NCBI GenBank assembly: GCA_035623075.1
Contig: DASPUC010000057.1
Location: forward strand, 53,279 to 117,278
Direction of reading: 5' to 3'
DNA: 64,000 nucleotides
DNA from: Nitrospiraceae bacterium
GTDB taxonomy: Bacteria; Nitrospirota; Nitrospiria; Nitrospirales; Nitrospiraceae
Shown here: positions 26,202 to 34,798 of the stretch, one piece after another
How positions within the stretch are numbered: position 1 is the stretch's first letter
How the letters are laid out: each line of letters begins with the position of its first letter
Translations under genes and position numbers: made by a program
Notes under the pieces: generated by a model
Databases searched by the model: none
What the model was told of the DNA's origin: nothing
Seen by the model: only the letters and a program-made list of their open reading frames with translations

Positions 26202-26525
26202 TCAGGATTTTGACGGATCTATCTTGTTGATTGGAGGGGAGCCTGAGGCCACGGCGTCCATCGGGGGAGGGGGCGTGCGCTTTCCAAACACCGGCGGGAG
26301 CTTAGAAAACTTCGCCTTACGCTCGTTGAGCATATCGTACGCTTTCATTTCTGAAAACCCCGGCTTATGAGTGCCCACCACCTTGGAGGCGAACGCGGAG
26401 AGCAATCTCGTTGCCTGTTGAGCCTGACAAAATGGGCAGACGGTGTCTTCTTGCCGGGCATGGACCGATTGAGTAGCATCGAACTGTTTCTCGCATTGCC
26501 CGCAACGGTACTCGTAGATTGGCAT
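26202..26525 (-). CDS. FmdB-family zinc-ribbon protein
   Basis: A 107-residue protein starting MPIYEYRCGQCEKQF, with a second CPFC pair after about 20 residues. This is the FmdB regulatory zinc ribbon (two CxxC knuckles). The tail is polar and Pro-rich (RTPPPPMDAV). FmdB proteins are named for formamidase regulation but their role is generally unknown. AAGGAG lies 6-7 bases before the ATG at 26525; the longer ORF adds 18 unconserved residues. Confidence 0.85.
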   Translation of the reverse strand: MPIYEYRCGQCEKQFDATQSVHARQEDTVCPFCQAQQATRLLSAFASKVVGTHKPGFSEMKAYDMLNERKAKFSKLPPVFGKRTPPPPMDAVASGSPPINKIDPSKS

Positions 26526-26651
26526 CGTCGCTCTCCTTATGATCGTAGCCGACCCGCGCCGTAAGGCGCCCTTGACCATCCGCCGAATTTTCGCTTATTG
26601 TAGCACACTTCCCTGGTTCGGAAACTAGGGGTGTGAAGGAGGGAGATGTCG

Positions 26652-26828
26652 ATGTCGTTGTTGATTCGGAAGTATAAGGGGCATAATGGGCTGATGCAGG
26701 AGGAACGGATCGACGATCCGGATCGGATCAAGCGGTACTTGCGGCTCTTCGAAAAAGACGATGTGAAGAAACTCGAAACCGGCGTGAAGGTTTTCATCGA
26801 AAAAGATGAATGGCAGCTCCTGCCTTAA
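26652..26828 (+). CDS. Small acidic/basic protein, unknown
   Basis: A 58-residue protein, MSLLIRKYKGHNGL..., very rich in Asp, Glu, Lys and Arg (DDPDRIKRYLRLFEKDD). It has no cysteine and no membrane segment. GGAGGGAG ends 6 bases before the ATG at 26652; another ATG at 26646 overlaps that site and is less likely. It is divergent from fmdB. No known family recognised. Confidence 0.6.
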   Translation: MSLLIRKYKGHNGLMQEERIDDPDRIKRYLRLFEKDDVKKLETGVKVFIEKDEWQLLP

Positions 26829-26917
26829 TCGGTGACCGTGTAGGAAAGGGACTTTAGCCAAGATAGCAAATCAACCGACGTCCCTTATCCCACACACCTC
26901 ACTGCCAGCTAGTCCCC

Positions 26918-27121
26918 ATGGTCTATTGGATTCATATCGCGCGAGGAATTGATCGCGTGACCTTGCACAAGGACCGATGTTCGGAGGTGCCTTCGACTCA
27001 TTTGTCGAGCGATTTCTGGGAAGGGGGCTGGTTTGATTATCCTGACAAGGAACGCGCCCTTTTAGCCATGGAACAGGCGGGAACGAACGAGCAACGACGC
27101 TGTCCTCTCTGTAAACCCTAA
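26918..27121 (+). CDS. Small CxxC-ended protein, unknown
   Basis: A 67-residue protein starting MVYWIHIARGID. It has an internal His-Lys-Asp-Arg-Cys cluster and ends RRCPLCKP, so a zinc site using HxxxC and CxxC is possible. No ribosome binding site precedes the ATG (CTAGTCCCC). The leader holds a 7-bp inverted repeat, AAGGGAC (26846-26852) with GTCCCTT (26880-26886). No family recognised. Composition supports a real gene. Confidence 0.55.
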   Translation: MVYWIHIARGIDRVTLHKDRCSEVPSTHLSSDFWEGGWFDYPDKERALLAMEQAGTNEQRRCPLCKP

Positions 27122-27143
27122 CGACGTGCAGCGCCGTGCTGAG

Positions 27144-27204
27144 AACTGAGTGCTGAGTTCCACAGAGCGAAGCCGTTTTCTAGATCCTCAGCACTCAGCA
27201 CTTC
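27144..27204. repeat. Intergenic iterated-word inverted repeat (word GTGCTGAG)
   Basis: GTGCTGAG occurs twice on the left (27138-27157: GTGCTGAGAACTGAGTGCTGAG in two pieces). Its complement CTCAGCACTCAGCACT lies at 27187-27202. The stem pairs over at least 12 bases. The EamA transporter begins 10 bases after the element, and its start lacks a ribosome site. Confidence 0.6.
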
Positions 27205-27213
27205 CTAACTCCT

Positions 27214-28083
27214 ATGCCTCGCTTAGCGCTCCTTCTGACAACTCTCATCTGGGGTGCGACCTTTCCCGCCACCAAAGTCGTGCTGGAGCAAATTCCCCCT
27301 CTATCCTTTCTCTTTCTTCGGTTTTGCTTGGGGGCTTTCTTGGTCGTGACCGGGATGGTTCTGTTAGGGTTTCCATTCCGTCGTGAGCGATCGGTTCTTC
27401 GGGCCAGCGCCATTGCCACGGTGTGGCTGTTTCTCGGCTATCTGCTTCAGACCGTTGGACTGTGGTATACGACCGCATCGAACTCCGCATTTATTACCGC
27501 CCTTTATGTAGTCTTCGTGCCACTCATACTGCGCCGGTTCGGTCGGCGTGTCTGGATCGCGACGACGATCGCGATGGGAGGGCTCTGGCTTTTGATCAAG
27601 CCGACGATCGCGATCAATGCTGGTGATCTCCTTACGCTCGGCTGTGCGGTAGCGTTCGCGGGGCACATCGCCTGTCTCGAACGTTTTACTCGTGAAGTGG
27701 ATGCGCCCTCCTTGTTTACCTGGCAGATGGTAGCGATGGCAGGCATCTTATTTCCTGCGATGGTACTCGAAAGGGCACCGGCTGAGTCATTTGCTCCGAC
27801 GACGGCGCTCTTGGTGGGCTTAGGAATTACGGGAGGCCTAGCGACGGGGGCATTCGCGGTGCAAATGTGGGCACAGCGGTTGATTCCAGCGCAACAGGTC
27901 GCGTTGGTCTTTGCGTCCGAACCAGTCTATGCGGCGTGGCTCTCCTGGTATTTTCTCGGCGAATCAATGGACCTCAAAGGGTGGATTGGAAGTGGATTGA
28001 TTGTAGCCGCCGTTGTCATCGGCGCGCTTGCGGTCGAGCCGCGTGGAGCAGCGAAGTCGGTTGAGTCCCTGCAGACGGCATAG
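27214..28083 (+). CDS. EamA-family (DMT superfamily) transporter
   Basis: A 289-residue inner-membrane protein with about 10 helices arranged as two EamA repeats. The first contains LTTLIWGATFPATKVVLEQ and the Pro/Tyr-rich YTTASNSAFITALYVVFVPL, the second ALVFASEPVYAAWLSW with GSGLIVAAVVIG. DMT exporters move amino acids or other metabolites; the substrate is not visible. The ATG follows CTAACTCCT with no ribosome site, directly after an iterated-word repeat. Confidence 0.87.
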   Translation: MPRLALLLTTLIWGATFPATKVVLEQIPPLSFLFLRFCLGAFLVVTGMVLLGFPFRRERSVLRASAIATVWLFLGYLLQTVGLWYTTASNSAFITALYVVFVPLILRRFGRRVWIATTIAMGGLWLLIKPTIAINAGDLLTLGCAVAFAGHIACLERFTREVDAPSLFTWQMVAMAGILFPAMVLERAPAESFAPTTALLVGLGITGGLATGAFAVQMWAQRLIPAQQVALVFASEPVYAAWLSWYFLGESMDLKGWIGSGLIVAAVVIGALAVEPRGAAKSVESLQTA

Positions 28084-28113
28084 CTCGTCAACCAACAGTT
28101 CGCGGAGGAGAAC

Positions 28114-28581
28114 GTGTCACAAAAATTCGGGAACAGCCGCTGGGTCCGAGAAGGCTTTCTCGATAATCGCGTGGCAGGAACCGTTGTGGGGCGGATTCAC
28201 TTCGCGGTGATCGGTTCGGTCGAGATGTATTTGCGGGGGAATTTCAAATCGGATATCGCGGGCCAGGTTATTCGGTTTCGGAACCGTCGCTTCGAGGATG
28301 ACGATGTAGCCGGGCAAGTGATCGGTGATATGGAAAATCCTCAGATTGGAACGGTCAACCTCATCTCCTTCGATCCGCATCCCAATCTCGAGCCCCATCC
28401 CTACATCGAGTGGTTTTCGACCCGCCAGAATCATTATCGGATTGAATTGGAACCACCCGATGCCTGGGTAGTGTCGGATTCTGAAGCAGCAGATATTGAT
28501 CCCGAGAGCCGGCGTATTCGCGAGACGTTGGCACCGAGAGACTCAGCCCGTCCCTCTCCTGAGGAAGCTGATTGGGTCTAG
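28114..28581 (+). CDS. Conserved-looking hypothetical cytoplasmic protein
   Basis: A 155-residue soluble protein. The GTG start at 28114 has GGAGGAG 3 bases upstream. The N-terminal half looks beta-rich (VAGTVVGRIHFAVIGSVEMYLRG, SDIAGQVIRFRNRRFEDDD, ending in GTVNLISFDPHPN). The C-terminal half is acidic and probably disordered (SEAADIDPESRRIRE). No family recognised. It is convergent with the desaturase, 15 bases apart. Confidence 0.6.
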   Translation: MSQKFGNSRWVREGFLDNRVAGTVVGRIHFAVIGSVEMYLRGNFKSDIAGQVIRFRNRRFEDDDVAGQVIGDMENPQIGTVNLISFDPHPNLEPHPYIEWFSTRQNHYRIELEPPDAWVVSDSEAADIDPESRRIRETLAPRDSARPSPEEADWV

Positions 28582-28596
28582 ATTTATAAAGCGGGC

Positions 28597-29571
28597 CTAG
28601 ACGGCGATGGCTTCCTGCTTGCTCTTCCCGTCGCGGACATATTCTGGAACATCGCGGATATCCCAGACGAGACCGAGCCACTCCATGACCTTCAAGCCGT
28701 AGTAGGTGATGTCGATTTCCCACCAATAAAAGCCCTGGCTGGTTGAGGCCGGATAGTAGTGATGGTTGTTGTGCCAACCTTCTCCGAGCGTAATCAACGC
28801 GAGGAAAAAATTGTTTCGGCTGTCGTCGCCCGTGTCGTATCGCTGCGACCCATACACATGAGACAGCGAGTTGATTGTGCAGGTCCCATGAATCAACACG
28901 ACGGTCGAGATAAAGAACCCCCAAATCAGCATTTGCGGGCCATTGGTACCCAAGCTTGGCGCGTAGGCTTCCAGGAGTCTGCCCAGACCGAACATCGCAA
29001 ACCCCGTGGCAGTGGGGACCAGGATGTCGAATCGATCGAGAAACCGCAGCTCAGGATACTTGGCAAAGTCCGCTATCGCTTTCAAGCGCGGCGCGAAATG
29101 TGTTTGCGAGGTAAACCATCCGATATGCGACCAGAGAAAGCCCCCTTGGCGAGGCGAGTGGACATCGTCCGGTAAATCCGATGCGATATGGTGATGGCGG
29201 TGGTGACTGGCCCACCAGAGCGGTCCGCGCTGGGCGCAAGATCCGCCTAAAATGGCAAAGGCGAGTTGGCAGGCCCGCGAAGTTTTAAAGGTACGATGGG
29301 AAAAATATCGGTGATACCAGCCTGTAATGGCAAACATCCGAACGAGATAGAACGCGATTGCGACGGCGATCGCAGTCCAGCTCCATCCCACCCAAATCAC
29401 ACCGAGACACATCAAATGGACTGCGATAATGGGAATACAGCGGAGCCAGTCCATACGAGGAGGCCCGTCGACCTTCATATGCTCAAGTCCCGCCCAGGAA
29501 TCGACCCATCGAAGAATAGTGAACCAGAGATGCTGGGCTTTGCTGGGATGTAGGACACGCACGTCGGACAT
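28597..29571 (-). CDS. Acyl-CoA/acyl-lipid delta-9-type fatty acid desaturase
   Basis: A 324-residue membrane di-iron desaturase. It has the three His boxes HRYFSH (about 106), HRHHH (about 142) and HNNHH (about 283), with four hydrophobic helices around them. It puts a double bond into a saturated acyl chain and so affects membrane fluidity. I chose the ATG at 29571 because GGAGG stands 7 bases upstream; the longer ORF adds a Pro-rich 16-residue stretch. A candidate promoter lies about 130 bases upstream. Confidence 0.92.
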   Translation of the reverse strand: MSDVRVLHPSKAQHLWFTILRWVDSWAGLEHMKVDGPPRMDWLRCIPIIAVHLMCLGVIWVGWSWTAIAVAIAFYLVRMFAITGWYHRYFSHRTFKTSRACQLAFAILGGSCAQRGPLWWASHHRHHHIASDLPDDVHSPRQGGFLWSHIGWFTSQTHFAPRLKAIADFAKYPELRFLDRFDILVPTATGFAMFGLGRLLEAYAPSLGTNGPQMLIWGFFISTVVLIHGTCTINSLSHVYGSQRYDTGDDSRNNFFLALITLGEGWHNNHHYYPASTSQGFYWWEIDITYYGLKVMEWLGLVWDIRDVPEYVRDGKSKQEAIAV

Positions 29572-29697
29572 TCGAGTACCTCCACGGTCAGGGATTGCAG
29601 GCGGGCAGTGTATGAGCACGCCGAATCCCGATTAGCTTCTGTAATGTCGCGGCGCTAAATGGTGATCAAGAAGGCAGGCCGCACTCAATGGGAAGAC

Positions 29698-29728
29698 ATT
29701 ATATACGTATCTGCCTCCAAAGTGGCAA
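29698..29728 (-). promoter_or_regulatory. Candidate promoter of the desaturase gene
   Basis: On the minus strand TTGCCA (29723-29728) is followed by TATATAAT (TATAAT at 29698-29703, spacing 19; TATATA at spacing 17). This would give a leader of about 120 bases. The palindromic ATACGTAT next to it could be an operator. Besides this and the hemE promoter, the 324-base divergent gap 29572-29895 holds nothing I can name. Confidence 0.45.
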
Positions 29729-29856
29729 GAAGATTTTTGCCCGCCTAGACCATGCATCAGAGCGATTGTAGCGGAGCGGTTCGGGTTGTCCACCTTTTGT
29801 TGCCGATGACGCATTCAGGGCTTCTACGGAGGGCGGATCGGCTACTCGCCTCTTGT

Positions 29857-29886
29857 TTGACACCCTCTATCCAGGCCCCCTAGAAT
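29857..29886 (+). promoter_or_regulatory. hemE promoter with -10 box close to the start codon
   Basis: TTGACA (29857-29862), an 18-base spacer ending in GGCCCCC, then TAGAAT (29881-29886). The ATG is at 29896, only 9 bases after the -10 box. Transcription would start about 3 bases before the ATG, and ACCTCTCCG has no ribosome site. This predicts a leaderless or nearly leaderless mRNA. The arrangement matches the purM promoter. Confidence 0.65.
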
Positions 29887-29895
29887 ACCTCTCCG

Positions 29896-30921
29896 ATGAA
29901 TGACCGCTTTTTAAGAGCCTGCCGTCGCGAGCCGGTGGACTGTACCCCTGTGTGGTTCATGCGCCAGGCCGGCCGCTACATGGCCGAGTATCGCTCGCTT
30001 CGAGCCAAACACTCGATTCTCGAGCTGTGCAAGACGCCGGAACTGGCGGCGCAAGTCACGCTTCAACCGATCGATCGATTCCCTCTTGATGCAGCCATCA
30101 TCTTTGCGGACATTCTGCTTCCGCTCGAAGCGATGGGGCTGAGTCTCGAATTTGCCGACGGCGAAGGCCCCGTTATTCATAATCCGATCACCGATCGCGG
30201 ATCCGTTGAGAGGCTCAAGGTGATTGATGGCGACGAACTGGCATACGTTGCAGAGGCGGTGAGTCTGACCCGCCAAGCCTTGAACGGGCGAGTGCCGCTG
30301 ATCGGGTTCGGGGGGGCTCCGTTCACGTTAGCCAGTTATGCGATCGAAGGGGGTGGGTCACGGAACTATGTGCTCACGAAGCAGCTGATGTATCGAGAGC
30401 CGGATGTTTGGCACAAGCTCATGGACAAGTTGGCTCGTGTCGTGACGGGCTATTTGCGCCGACAGATCAGAGCTGGGGCCCAGGCAATCCAACTCTTCGA
30501 CAGCTGGGTCGGCTGTCTCGCGCCCGGTGATTATGAAGAGTATGTCCTTCCTCACGTGCACGTCATTTTTGAAGGGTTGAAACGGGAAGGTGTCCCGTTG
30601 ATCTATTTCGGCACGGGGACGTCGGCCATCCTCCGACAAATGCGCCGGGCTGGCGGTGATGTAATTGGGGTCGACTGGCGGATTCATCTCGATGAAGCTT
30701 GGGCTACGGTCGGGCATGACGTGGCTGTGCAAGGGAATCTCGACCCGTTGGTTATGTTTGCACCGTTGCATGAAATCGAACGCCGAGTGGAGGACATCCT
30801 GCGTCGGGCTGCAGGACGGCCCGGCCATATCTTTAATCTGGGGCACGGGATTCTGCCGAACACGCCGGTCGAGCATGTGGCTGCTGCGGTCGACATGGTG
30901 CATAAGCTCAGTGCGAGATAG
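29896..30921 (+). CDS. hemE: Uroporphyrinogen decarboxylase
   Basis: Cytoplasmic enzyme that decarboxylates uroporphyrinogen III to coproporphyrinogen III. The 341-residue length is normal. The signature WFMRQAGRYMAEYR is near residue 20, followed by a catalytic-Asp region FADILLPLEAMGL, IGFGGAPFTLASYAIEG and GHGILPNTPVEHV. It is first of three heme genes, hemE-hemH-hemY. The start lacks a ribosome site (see promoter). Confidence 0.96.
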   Translation: MNDRFLRACRREPVDCTPVWFMRQAGRYMAEYRSLRAKHSILELCKTPELAAQVTLQPIDRFPLDAAIIFADILLPLEAMGLSLEFADGEGPVIHNPITDRGSVERLKVIDGDELAYVAEAVSLTRQALNGRVPLIGFGGAPFTLASYAIEGGGSRNYVLTKQLMYREPDVWHKLMDKLARVVTGYLRRQIRAGAQAIQLFDSWVGCLAPGDYEEYVLPHVHVIFEGLKREGVPLIYFGTGTSAILRQMRRAGGDVIGVDWRIHLDEAWATVGHDVAVQGNLDPLVMFAPLHEIERRVEDILRRAAGRPGHIFNLGHGILPNTPVEHVAAAVDMVHKLSAR

Positions 30922-30928
30922 CCGGAAC

Positions 30929-31002
30929 GCGAGGGGCGTGAGGCGAGAGGACGGAATCGATGAGCCGCGTCTTTCGGTTGAGTTTTTCCCTTTGCCCCTC
31001 GC
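30929..31002. repeat. Intergenic iterated-word inverted repeat (word GCGAGGGGC)
   Basis: GCGAGGGGC (30929-30937), followed by the variant GAGGCGAGAGG, is matched exactly by GCCCCTCGC (30994-31002). It lies between the hemE stop and the hemH start at 31014. It covers an alternative in-frame hemH start at 30960. Confidence 0.55.
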
Positions 31003-31013
31003 CTAATGATGTT

Positions 31014-31958
31014 ATGCCCGGATCACGTAGGCCGATTGCTATTCTGTTGATGGCTATGGGAGGACCCGATTCTCTGGAGAACGTTGAACCGTTCTTGCGC
31101 GACGTGCGTGGGGGCCGACCGACGCCGCCTGAACTTGTGGGGGAAATTCGTGAGCGATATCGAGTAACGGGTGGAAGATCACCGGCCTTCGGGATCACGA
31201 AAGAGGTGGCGAGAAAGCTGGAAGAGCGTTTGAACGAACGAGGCGGTGAACGGTACCGGGTGTATGTTGGGTTGCGGCATTGGCATCCCTTTATTCACGA
31301 GACCTATGCTGAACTGCTCGGCGATGACCCTGAACAGGTCATCGGTCTTTGCATGGCGCCCCAACAGTCGTCTTTGAGCACCGGTGCCTATCGGAAGAAA
31401 GTGGACGAAGCGCGGGCCTCCCTGCAGAGTACGTGTCCAGTGAGTTACGTTGCCAGTTGGCATCAGCATCCCAAGCTGATCGCCGCAATCGTCGAACATA
31501 TCCGCGAGGGCTTGCTGAAATTCCCTGCCGACGTGCGAATGAACGTACCGGTTCTCTTTACTGCGCACAGTCTTCCCGAACGGATCGTTGCGATGAAGGA
31601 TCCCTATCCGGATGAAGTACGGGGAACCGTTGAAGCAGTGAAAAGTCAATTGGGTGATACTCCCACGAGGTTTGCCTATCAGAGTCAAGGGCGGTCGGGA
31701 GAGAGATGGTTGGGGCCGACGGTCGAGTCAGCCGTAGACGAGCTGGCTCGAGAAGGGTATCGATACGTGTTGGTGGCCCCCATCGGGTTTCTCTGTGACC
31801 ATGTGGAAACGCTGTACGACATCGATATTGAGTTGAAGCAGTATGCCGCCAGTCGCGGAATGCATCTCGAGCGTATGGCCATGCTGAATGCCTCTTCGGG
31901 GATTGTTGACGCACTGGTATCGGTGTTGGCTGCACACCAATCCTCTCTTGTCCAGTAA
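31014..31958 (+). CDS. hemH: Ferrochelatase
   Basis: Inserts ferrous iron into protoporphyrin IX. I see 314 residues from the ATG at 31014 (MPGSRRPIAILLMAMGGPDS), the expected length and N terminus. The catalytic His is in LFTAHSLPERIV and the metal-guiding Glu in FLCDHVETLYDIDIE. No C-terminal iron-sulfur cysteines are present. A longer ORF from 30960 would run through the intergenic repeat and adds 18 residues that do not look like the family. It is followed 3 bases later by hemY. Confidence 0.92.
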   Translation: MPGSRRPIAILLMAMGGPDSLENVEPFLRDVRGGRPTPPELVGEIRERYRVTGGRSPAFGITKEVARKLEERLNERGGERYRVYVGLRHWHPFIHETYAELLGDDPEQVIGLCMAPQQSSLSTGAYRKKVDEARASLQSTCPVSYVASWHQHPKLIAAIVEHIREGLLKFPADVRMNVPVLFTAHSLPERIVAMKDPYPDEVRGTVEAVKSQLGDTPTRFAYQSQGRSGERWLGPTVESAVDELAREGYRYVLVAPIGFLCDHVETLYDIDIELKQYAASRGMHLERMAMLNASSGIVDALVSVLAAHQSSLVQ

Positions 31959-31961
31959 CTT

Positions 31962-33428
31962 GTGAGCACTCCTCGGACAGTGGCGATTATCGGTGGTGGA
32001 ATTTCAGGCCTTGCCACGGCCTTTGCCCTCCAAGAACAAGCTGCAGCTGCCGGCCTGCTCCTCCGTTGTACGGTGCTTGAGGCGGGGGGCACCTGGGGGG
32101 GAAAGATTGTGACGCACCGTGTCGGCGATCTGGTCGCTGAAGCCGGGCCTGACTCGTTTCTCTCCCAGAAACCTGCCGGACTTGAGCTCTGCGGCAAGCT
32201 GGGGCTGACCGAACAGCTTATCAACACGAATGAGACGGGGAAAAAGGCGTTCGTCTATTCACGTGGACGGCTGCGCGAGTTGCCGGAAGGGCTGGTGGTG
32301 ATGACGCCCAGCCAGATGAGGCCGTTTGTTCGGAGCGGGCTGCTCAGTTGGGCTGGATTGGCGCGTATGAGCCTGGATGTGCTGCTGCCCGCCAAACGGC
32401 CACGAGAAGGAGAAGACGAATCGCTGGCGTCATTCTTCCGGAGGCGGTTTGGTCGGGAGGCTTTCGAGCGGCTGATCGAACCGTTGATGGCCGGAATTTA
32501 TGCGGGCGATGCGCGAGAGATGAGTGTGGCCGCCACGTTTCCTCGGTTTCCTGAATTGGAACTACAGTACGGCAGCGTGATTCGGGGCATGATGGCAGCG
32601 CAGCGGGCTCGATGGGAAAAGGGGTCGCCCGGAAACAAGCGTACGATGTTTGTCAGCCTTAAGAACGGGCTCACGGATCTCGTAACATCGCTAGTCGAGC
32701 GTCTGGTACAGCAGGGTGTCGTACTTCGAACCGGCACATCGGTCGAAGCCCTCCGAGTCCGGTCTCATCAGCTGAACCGTTGGATGTATGATCTGATTCT
32801 GAAGGATGGGTCGTCCCTCTCAACCGAAAGTCTTGTCCTCGCGACGCCGGCTTATGTATCGGCCGACCTCATTCGGCCGCTTACGCCGATGGCAGGAGGG
32901 TTGCTGGATCTCATTCCCTACGCCTCCACGGCGACAATCAGCATGGCGTTTCCTCGATTGTCTGTGGCAGGAATAATCGATGGGTTTGGGTTTGTCGTGC
33001 CACGGGTTGAAGGGCGCGATCTACTTGCGGCCACCTGGACGTCATTGAAATGGCCTCACCGTGCACCTCCCGAACAGGTATTGATCCGATGCTATGTCGG
33101 AGGAGTCGGCCGTGAAGCGCTTCTTGAATTAGAAGACCATACCCTCATCGCCCGGGTTCGGTCTGAGCTAGCTGCTCTCTGTGGTCTGACGGCAGAGCCA
33201 CATTTCGTGGAAGTGAATCGCTGGATGAAAGCAATGCCCCAATATACCATCGGCCATCTCGATCGCCTCAAGCAGATCGAGGCAGCTCTAAGTCGATACG
33301 GCGGGCTGGCTCTTACGGGTGCGGCCTATCGAGGGGTAGGTATCCCGGACTGTATCCGAGATGGAACCCTTGCCGCCCATCGTGTTATGCGTTATTTGTC
33401 TGGGGATCCAGAGCCTCGAGTCGCGTAA
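31962..33428 (+). CDS. hemY: Protoporphyrinogen oxidase (HemY type)
   Basis: A 488-residue FAD enzyme oxidising protoporphyrinogen IX, last but one in heme synthesis. It starts with GTG at 31962 and the FAD motif AIIGGGISGLATAFAL. Further support comes from GGTWGGKI, the GPDSFLSQKP segment, EPLMAGIYAGDAREMS and the closing GLALTGAAYRGVGIPDCI with FAD contacts. It lies directly after hemH, so the three genes form an operon. In this pathway the HemY product is the substrate of HemH. Confidence 0.93.
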   Translation: MSTPRTVAIIGGGISGLATAFALQEQAAAAGLLLRCTVLEAGGTWGGKIVTHRVGDLVAEAGPDSFLSQKPAGLELCGKLGLTEQLINTNETGKKAFVYSRGRLRELPEGLVVMTPSQMRPFVRSGLLSWAGLARMSLDVLLPAKRPREGEDESLASFFRRRFGREAFERLIEPLMAGIYAGDAREMSVAATFPRFPELELQYGSVIRGMMAAQRARWEKGSPGNKRTMFVSLKNGLTDLVTSLVERLVQQGVVLRTGTSVEALRVRSHQLNRWMYDLILKDGSSLSTESLVLATPAYVSADLIRPLTPMAGGLLDLIPYASTATISMAFPRLSVAGIIDGFGFVVPRVEGRDLLAATWTSLKWPHRAPPEQVLIRCYVGGVGREALLELEDHTLIARVRSELAALCGLTAEPHFVEVNRWMKAMPQYTIGHLDRLKQIEAALSRYGGLALTGAAYRGVGIPDCIRDGTLAAHRVMRYLSGDPEPRVA

Positions 33429-33452
33429 GAAATTCAAGGCTTCAGTGAGGAC

Positions 33453-33863
33453 ATGATGGATAATCGTCTCAAGATTTCAGGGGTTAGCGGACCGTTTCGA
33501 GAACCGAAAGAAGCCGTGTTTTCGTATGACTATGCAGTCTTGCGGGCTACGTGGCCGATGCCCCACGCGATTCGGGTGAAGGTGGCGATTGCGGAGGAAC
33601 TCGAGGTGCTGAAGAGCAAGATCGTCGGGACGTTGTCTGGCTCACCCGGTCAACAACTGTTGGTGACACAAATATTGTCGCGGAAGATCGCCGATGAAAA
33701 ACTCCGCATCATGGACGAGGAAGGCAACCTGTCGGACCGACGCGACGTGATGATTCCGCCATTCGTCGGTGAATTCGGGCATTTCTTCTCTCGGCTCGAG
33801 CGCTGGGCGACAGAGCAACAACCGGCGCTTCGAGCGGAGATTGCAGAACGGGTGAAGCTATAA
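33453..33863 (+). CDS. Hypothetical cytoplasmic protein downstream of hemY
   Basis: A 136-residue soluble protein. The start is ATG ATG at 33453-33458, with TGAGG upstream. It looks mixed alpha/beta with a helical middle (AEELEVLKSKIVG, ILSRKIADEKLRIMDEEG) and an aromatic C-terminal helix (GEFGHFFSRLERWATEQ). No cofactor motif or family recognised. It is 24 bases after hemY, so co-transcription with the heme genes is likely. Confidence 0.6.
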   Translation: MMDNRLKISGVSGPFREPKEAVFSYDYAVLRATWPMPHAIRVKVAIAEELEVLKSKIVGTLSGSPGQQLLVTQILSRKIADEKLRIMDEEGNLSDRRDVMIPPFVGEFGHFFSRLERWATEQQPALRAEIAERVKL

Positions 33864-34176
33864 GCTATCGCTCCACGTACGGGTTGAGCCTGTTTGGTTC
33901 AACGGTCACATCGATTCGAATTTTACGAAGAGTGATTGCACTTTCTCCAATCACAGATTCTGTGGACAAGCCTGTGGAAAACGTCTGCCCTTTCGACTGA
34001 TCGCTAGCAATGATCACGGGCTCAGCAACCTGCACAAGATTTAGGCATTGGGTGAAGGCGCCTACATTCCACTAGATGTTGTGGCGTGGGAATTTCCCTA
34101 AGGACGGGCACGTGAATCGTTTTTGTCTTGGGGACAGAAACAGCCAGAATTTTCAGGAAATGCGCGGGATCGATCG
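33864..34176. other. Gene-free stretch after the heme operon
   Basis: 313 bases between a plus-strand and a minus-strand gene. I see no ORF with a ribosome site. Two 9-mers near 33961-33979 (TGTGGACAA, TGTGGAAAA) resemble DnaA boxes imperfectly and are probably chance. There is no strong hairpin. Confidence 0.4.
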
Positions 34177-34794
34177 CTAAAAGACTTTTCGATAGTGGTT
34201 GGAATGCACGCCTGATTCATCAGCCAGTCCGAGTGATGCCGAGTCAGGGCTCCCGGTATTATTCAGATCAATTCGATAGTGTCCACGAATCTCTTCCATC
34301 GCAACCTCGAAAGGAATCGCTTGTGGGTACAGATTTCCCGGGGCATGTGCTCCTCGCGCGAGCGTACGGATCGCTTCCCGCTGTGCGTATTTCGGGTCCG
34401 ACACGATATAAATGTCCGCAACCGCGTGATTACCGAGCTTGTGTCCAGGCGTTGTCGCGGGAAGCACATCCGCCAACGTTCCTTCTAGCCGTTCCTTGCG
34501 CAATCGTTTCAAGAGTCCGACGACTTGGCTGTCGGTGGCTTGCGGAGGAACGATGAGACTGATGGCATTCATCTCTGGTACGGTGGCCTCGACTTTAAAA
34601 ATGACCGGGGCTGCTTCAGGGTCTTCAACCAGCGGAACGTTGGGTCCTTCGGTTCCCGTAGCCTGTTTGTTTTTCGAACTCGGCACGATGAGGGCGATGA
34701 ACAACCAGAGTCCGAGCAGAACTCCGAATACAACGACGAGCGGATGGATCCCGGCGCGCTTCCCTTCCTCGTAAGGCCCTTGATTATCGCTCAT
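34177..34794 (-). CDS. Membrane-anchored hypothetical protein
   Basis: A 205-residue protein with one N-terminal transmembrane helix (HPLVVVFGVLLGLWLFIALIV, about 17-37) and a short cytoplasmic start (MSDNQGPYEEGKRAG), leaving about 165 residues probably in the periplasm. The soluble part is mixed, with VADIYIVSDPKYAQREAIR and HYRIDLNN segments. No catalytic motif recognised. It starts 4 bases after the mazG stop, so it shares that transcript. Confidence 0.6.
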   Translation of the reverse strand: MSDNQGPYEEGKRAGIHPLVVVFGVLLGLWLFIALIVPSSKNKQATGTEGPNVPLVEDPEAAPVIFKVEATVPEMNAISLIVPPQATDSQVVGLLKRLRKERLEGTLADVLPATTPGHKLGNHAVADIYIVSDPKYAQREAIRTLARGAHAPGNLYPQAIPFEVAMEEIRGHYRIDLNNTGSPDSASLGLADESGVHSNHYRKVF

Positions 34795-34798
34795 CGGT

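Noticed and set aside
33961..33979. Two DnaA-box-like 9-mers
   Set aside because: Each differs from the consensus, and there is no cluster, no AT-rich unwinding region and no dnaA or dnaN nearby.
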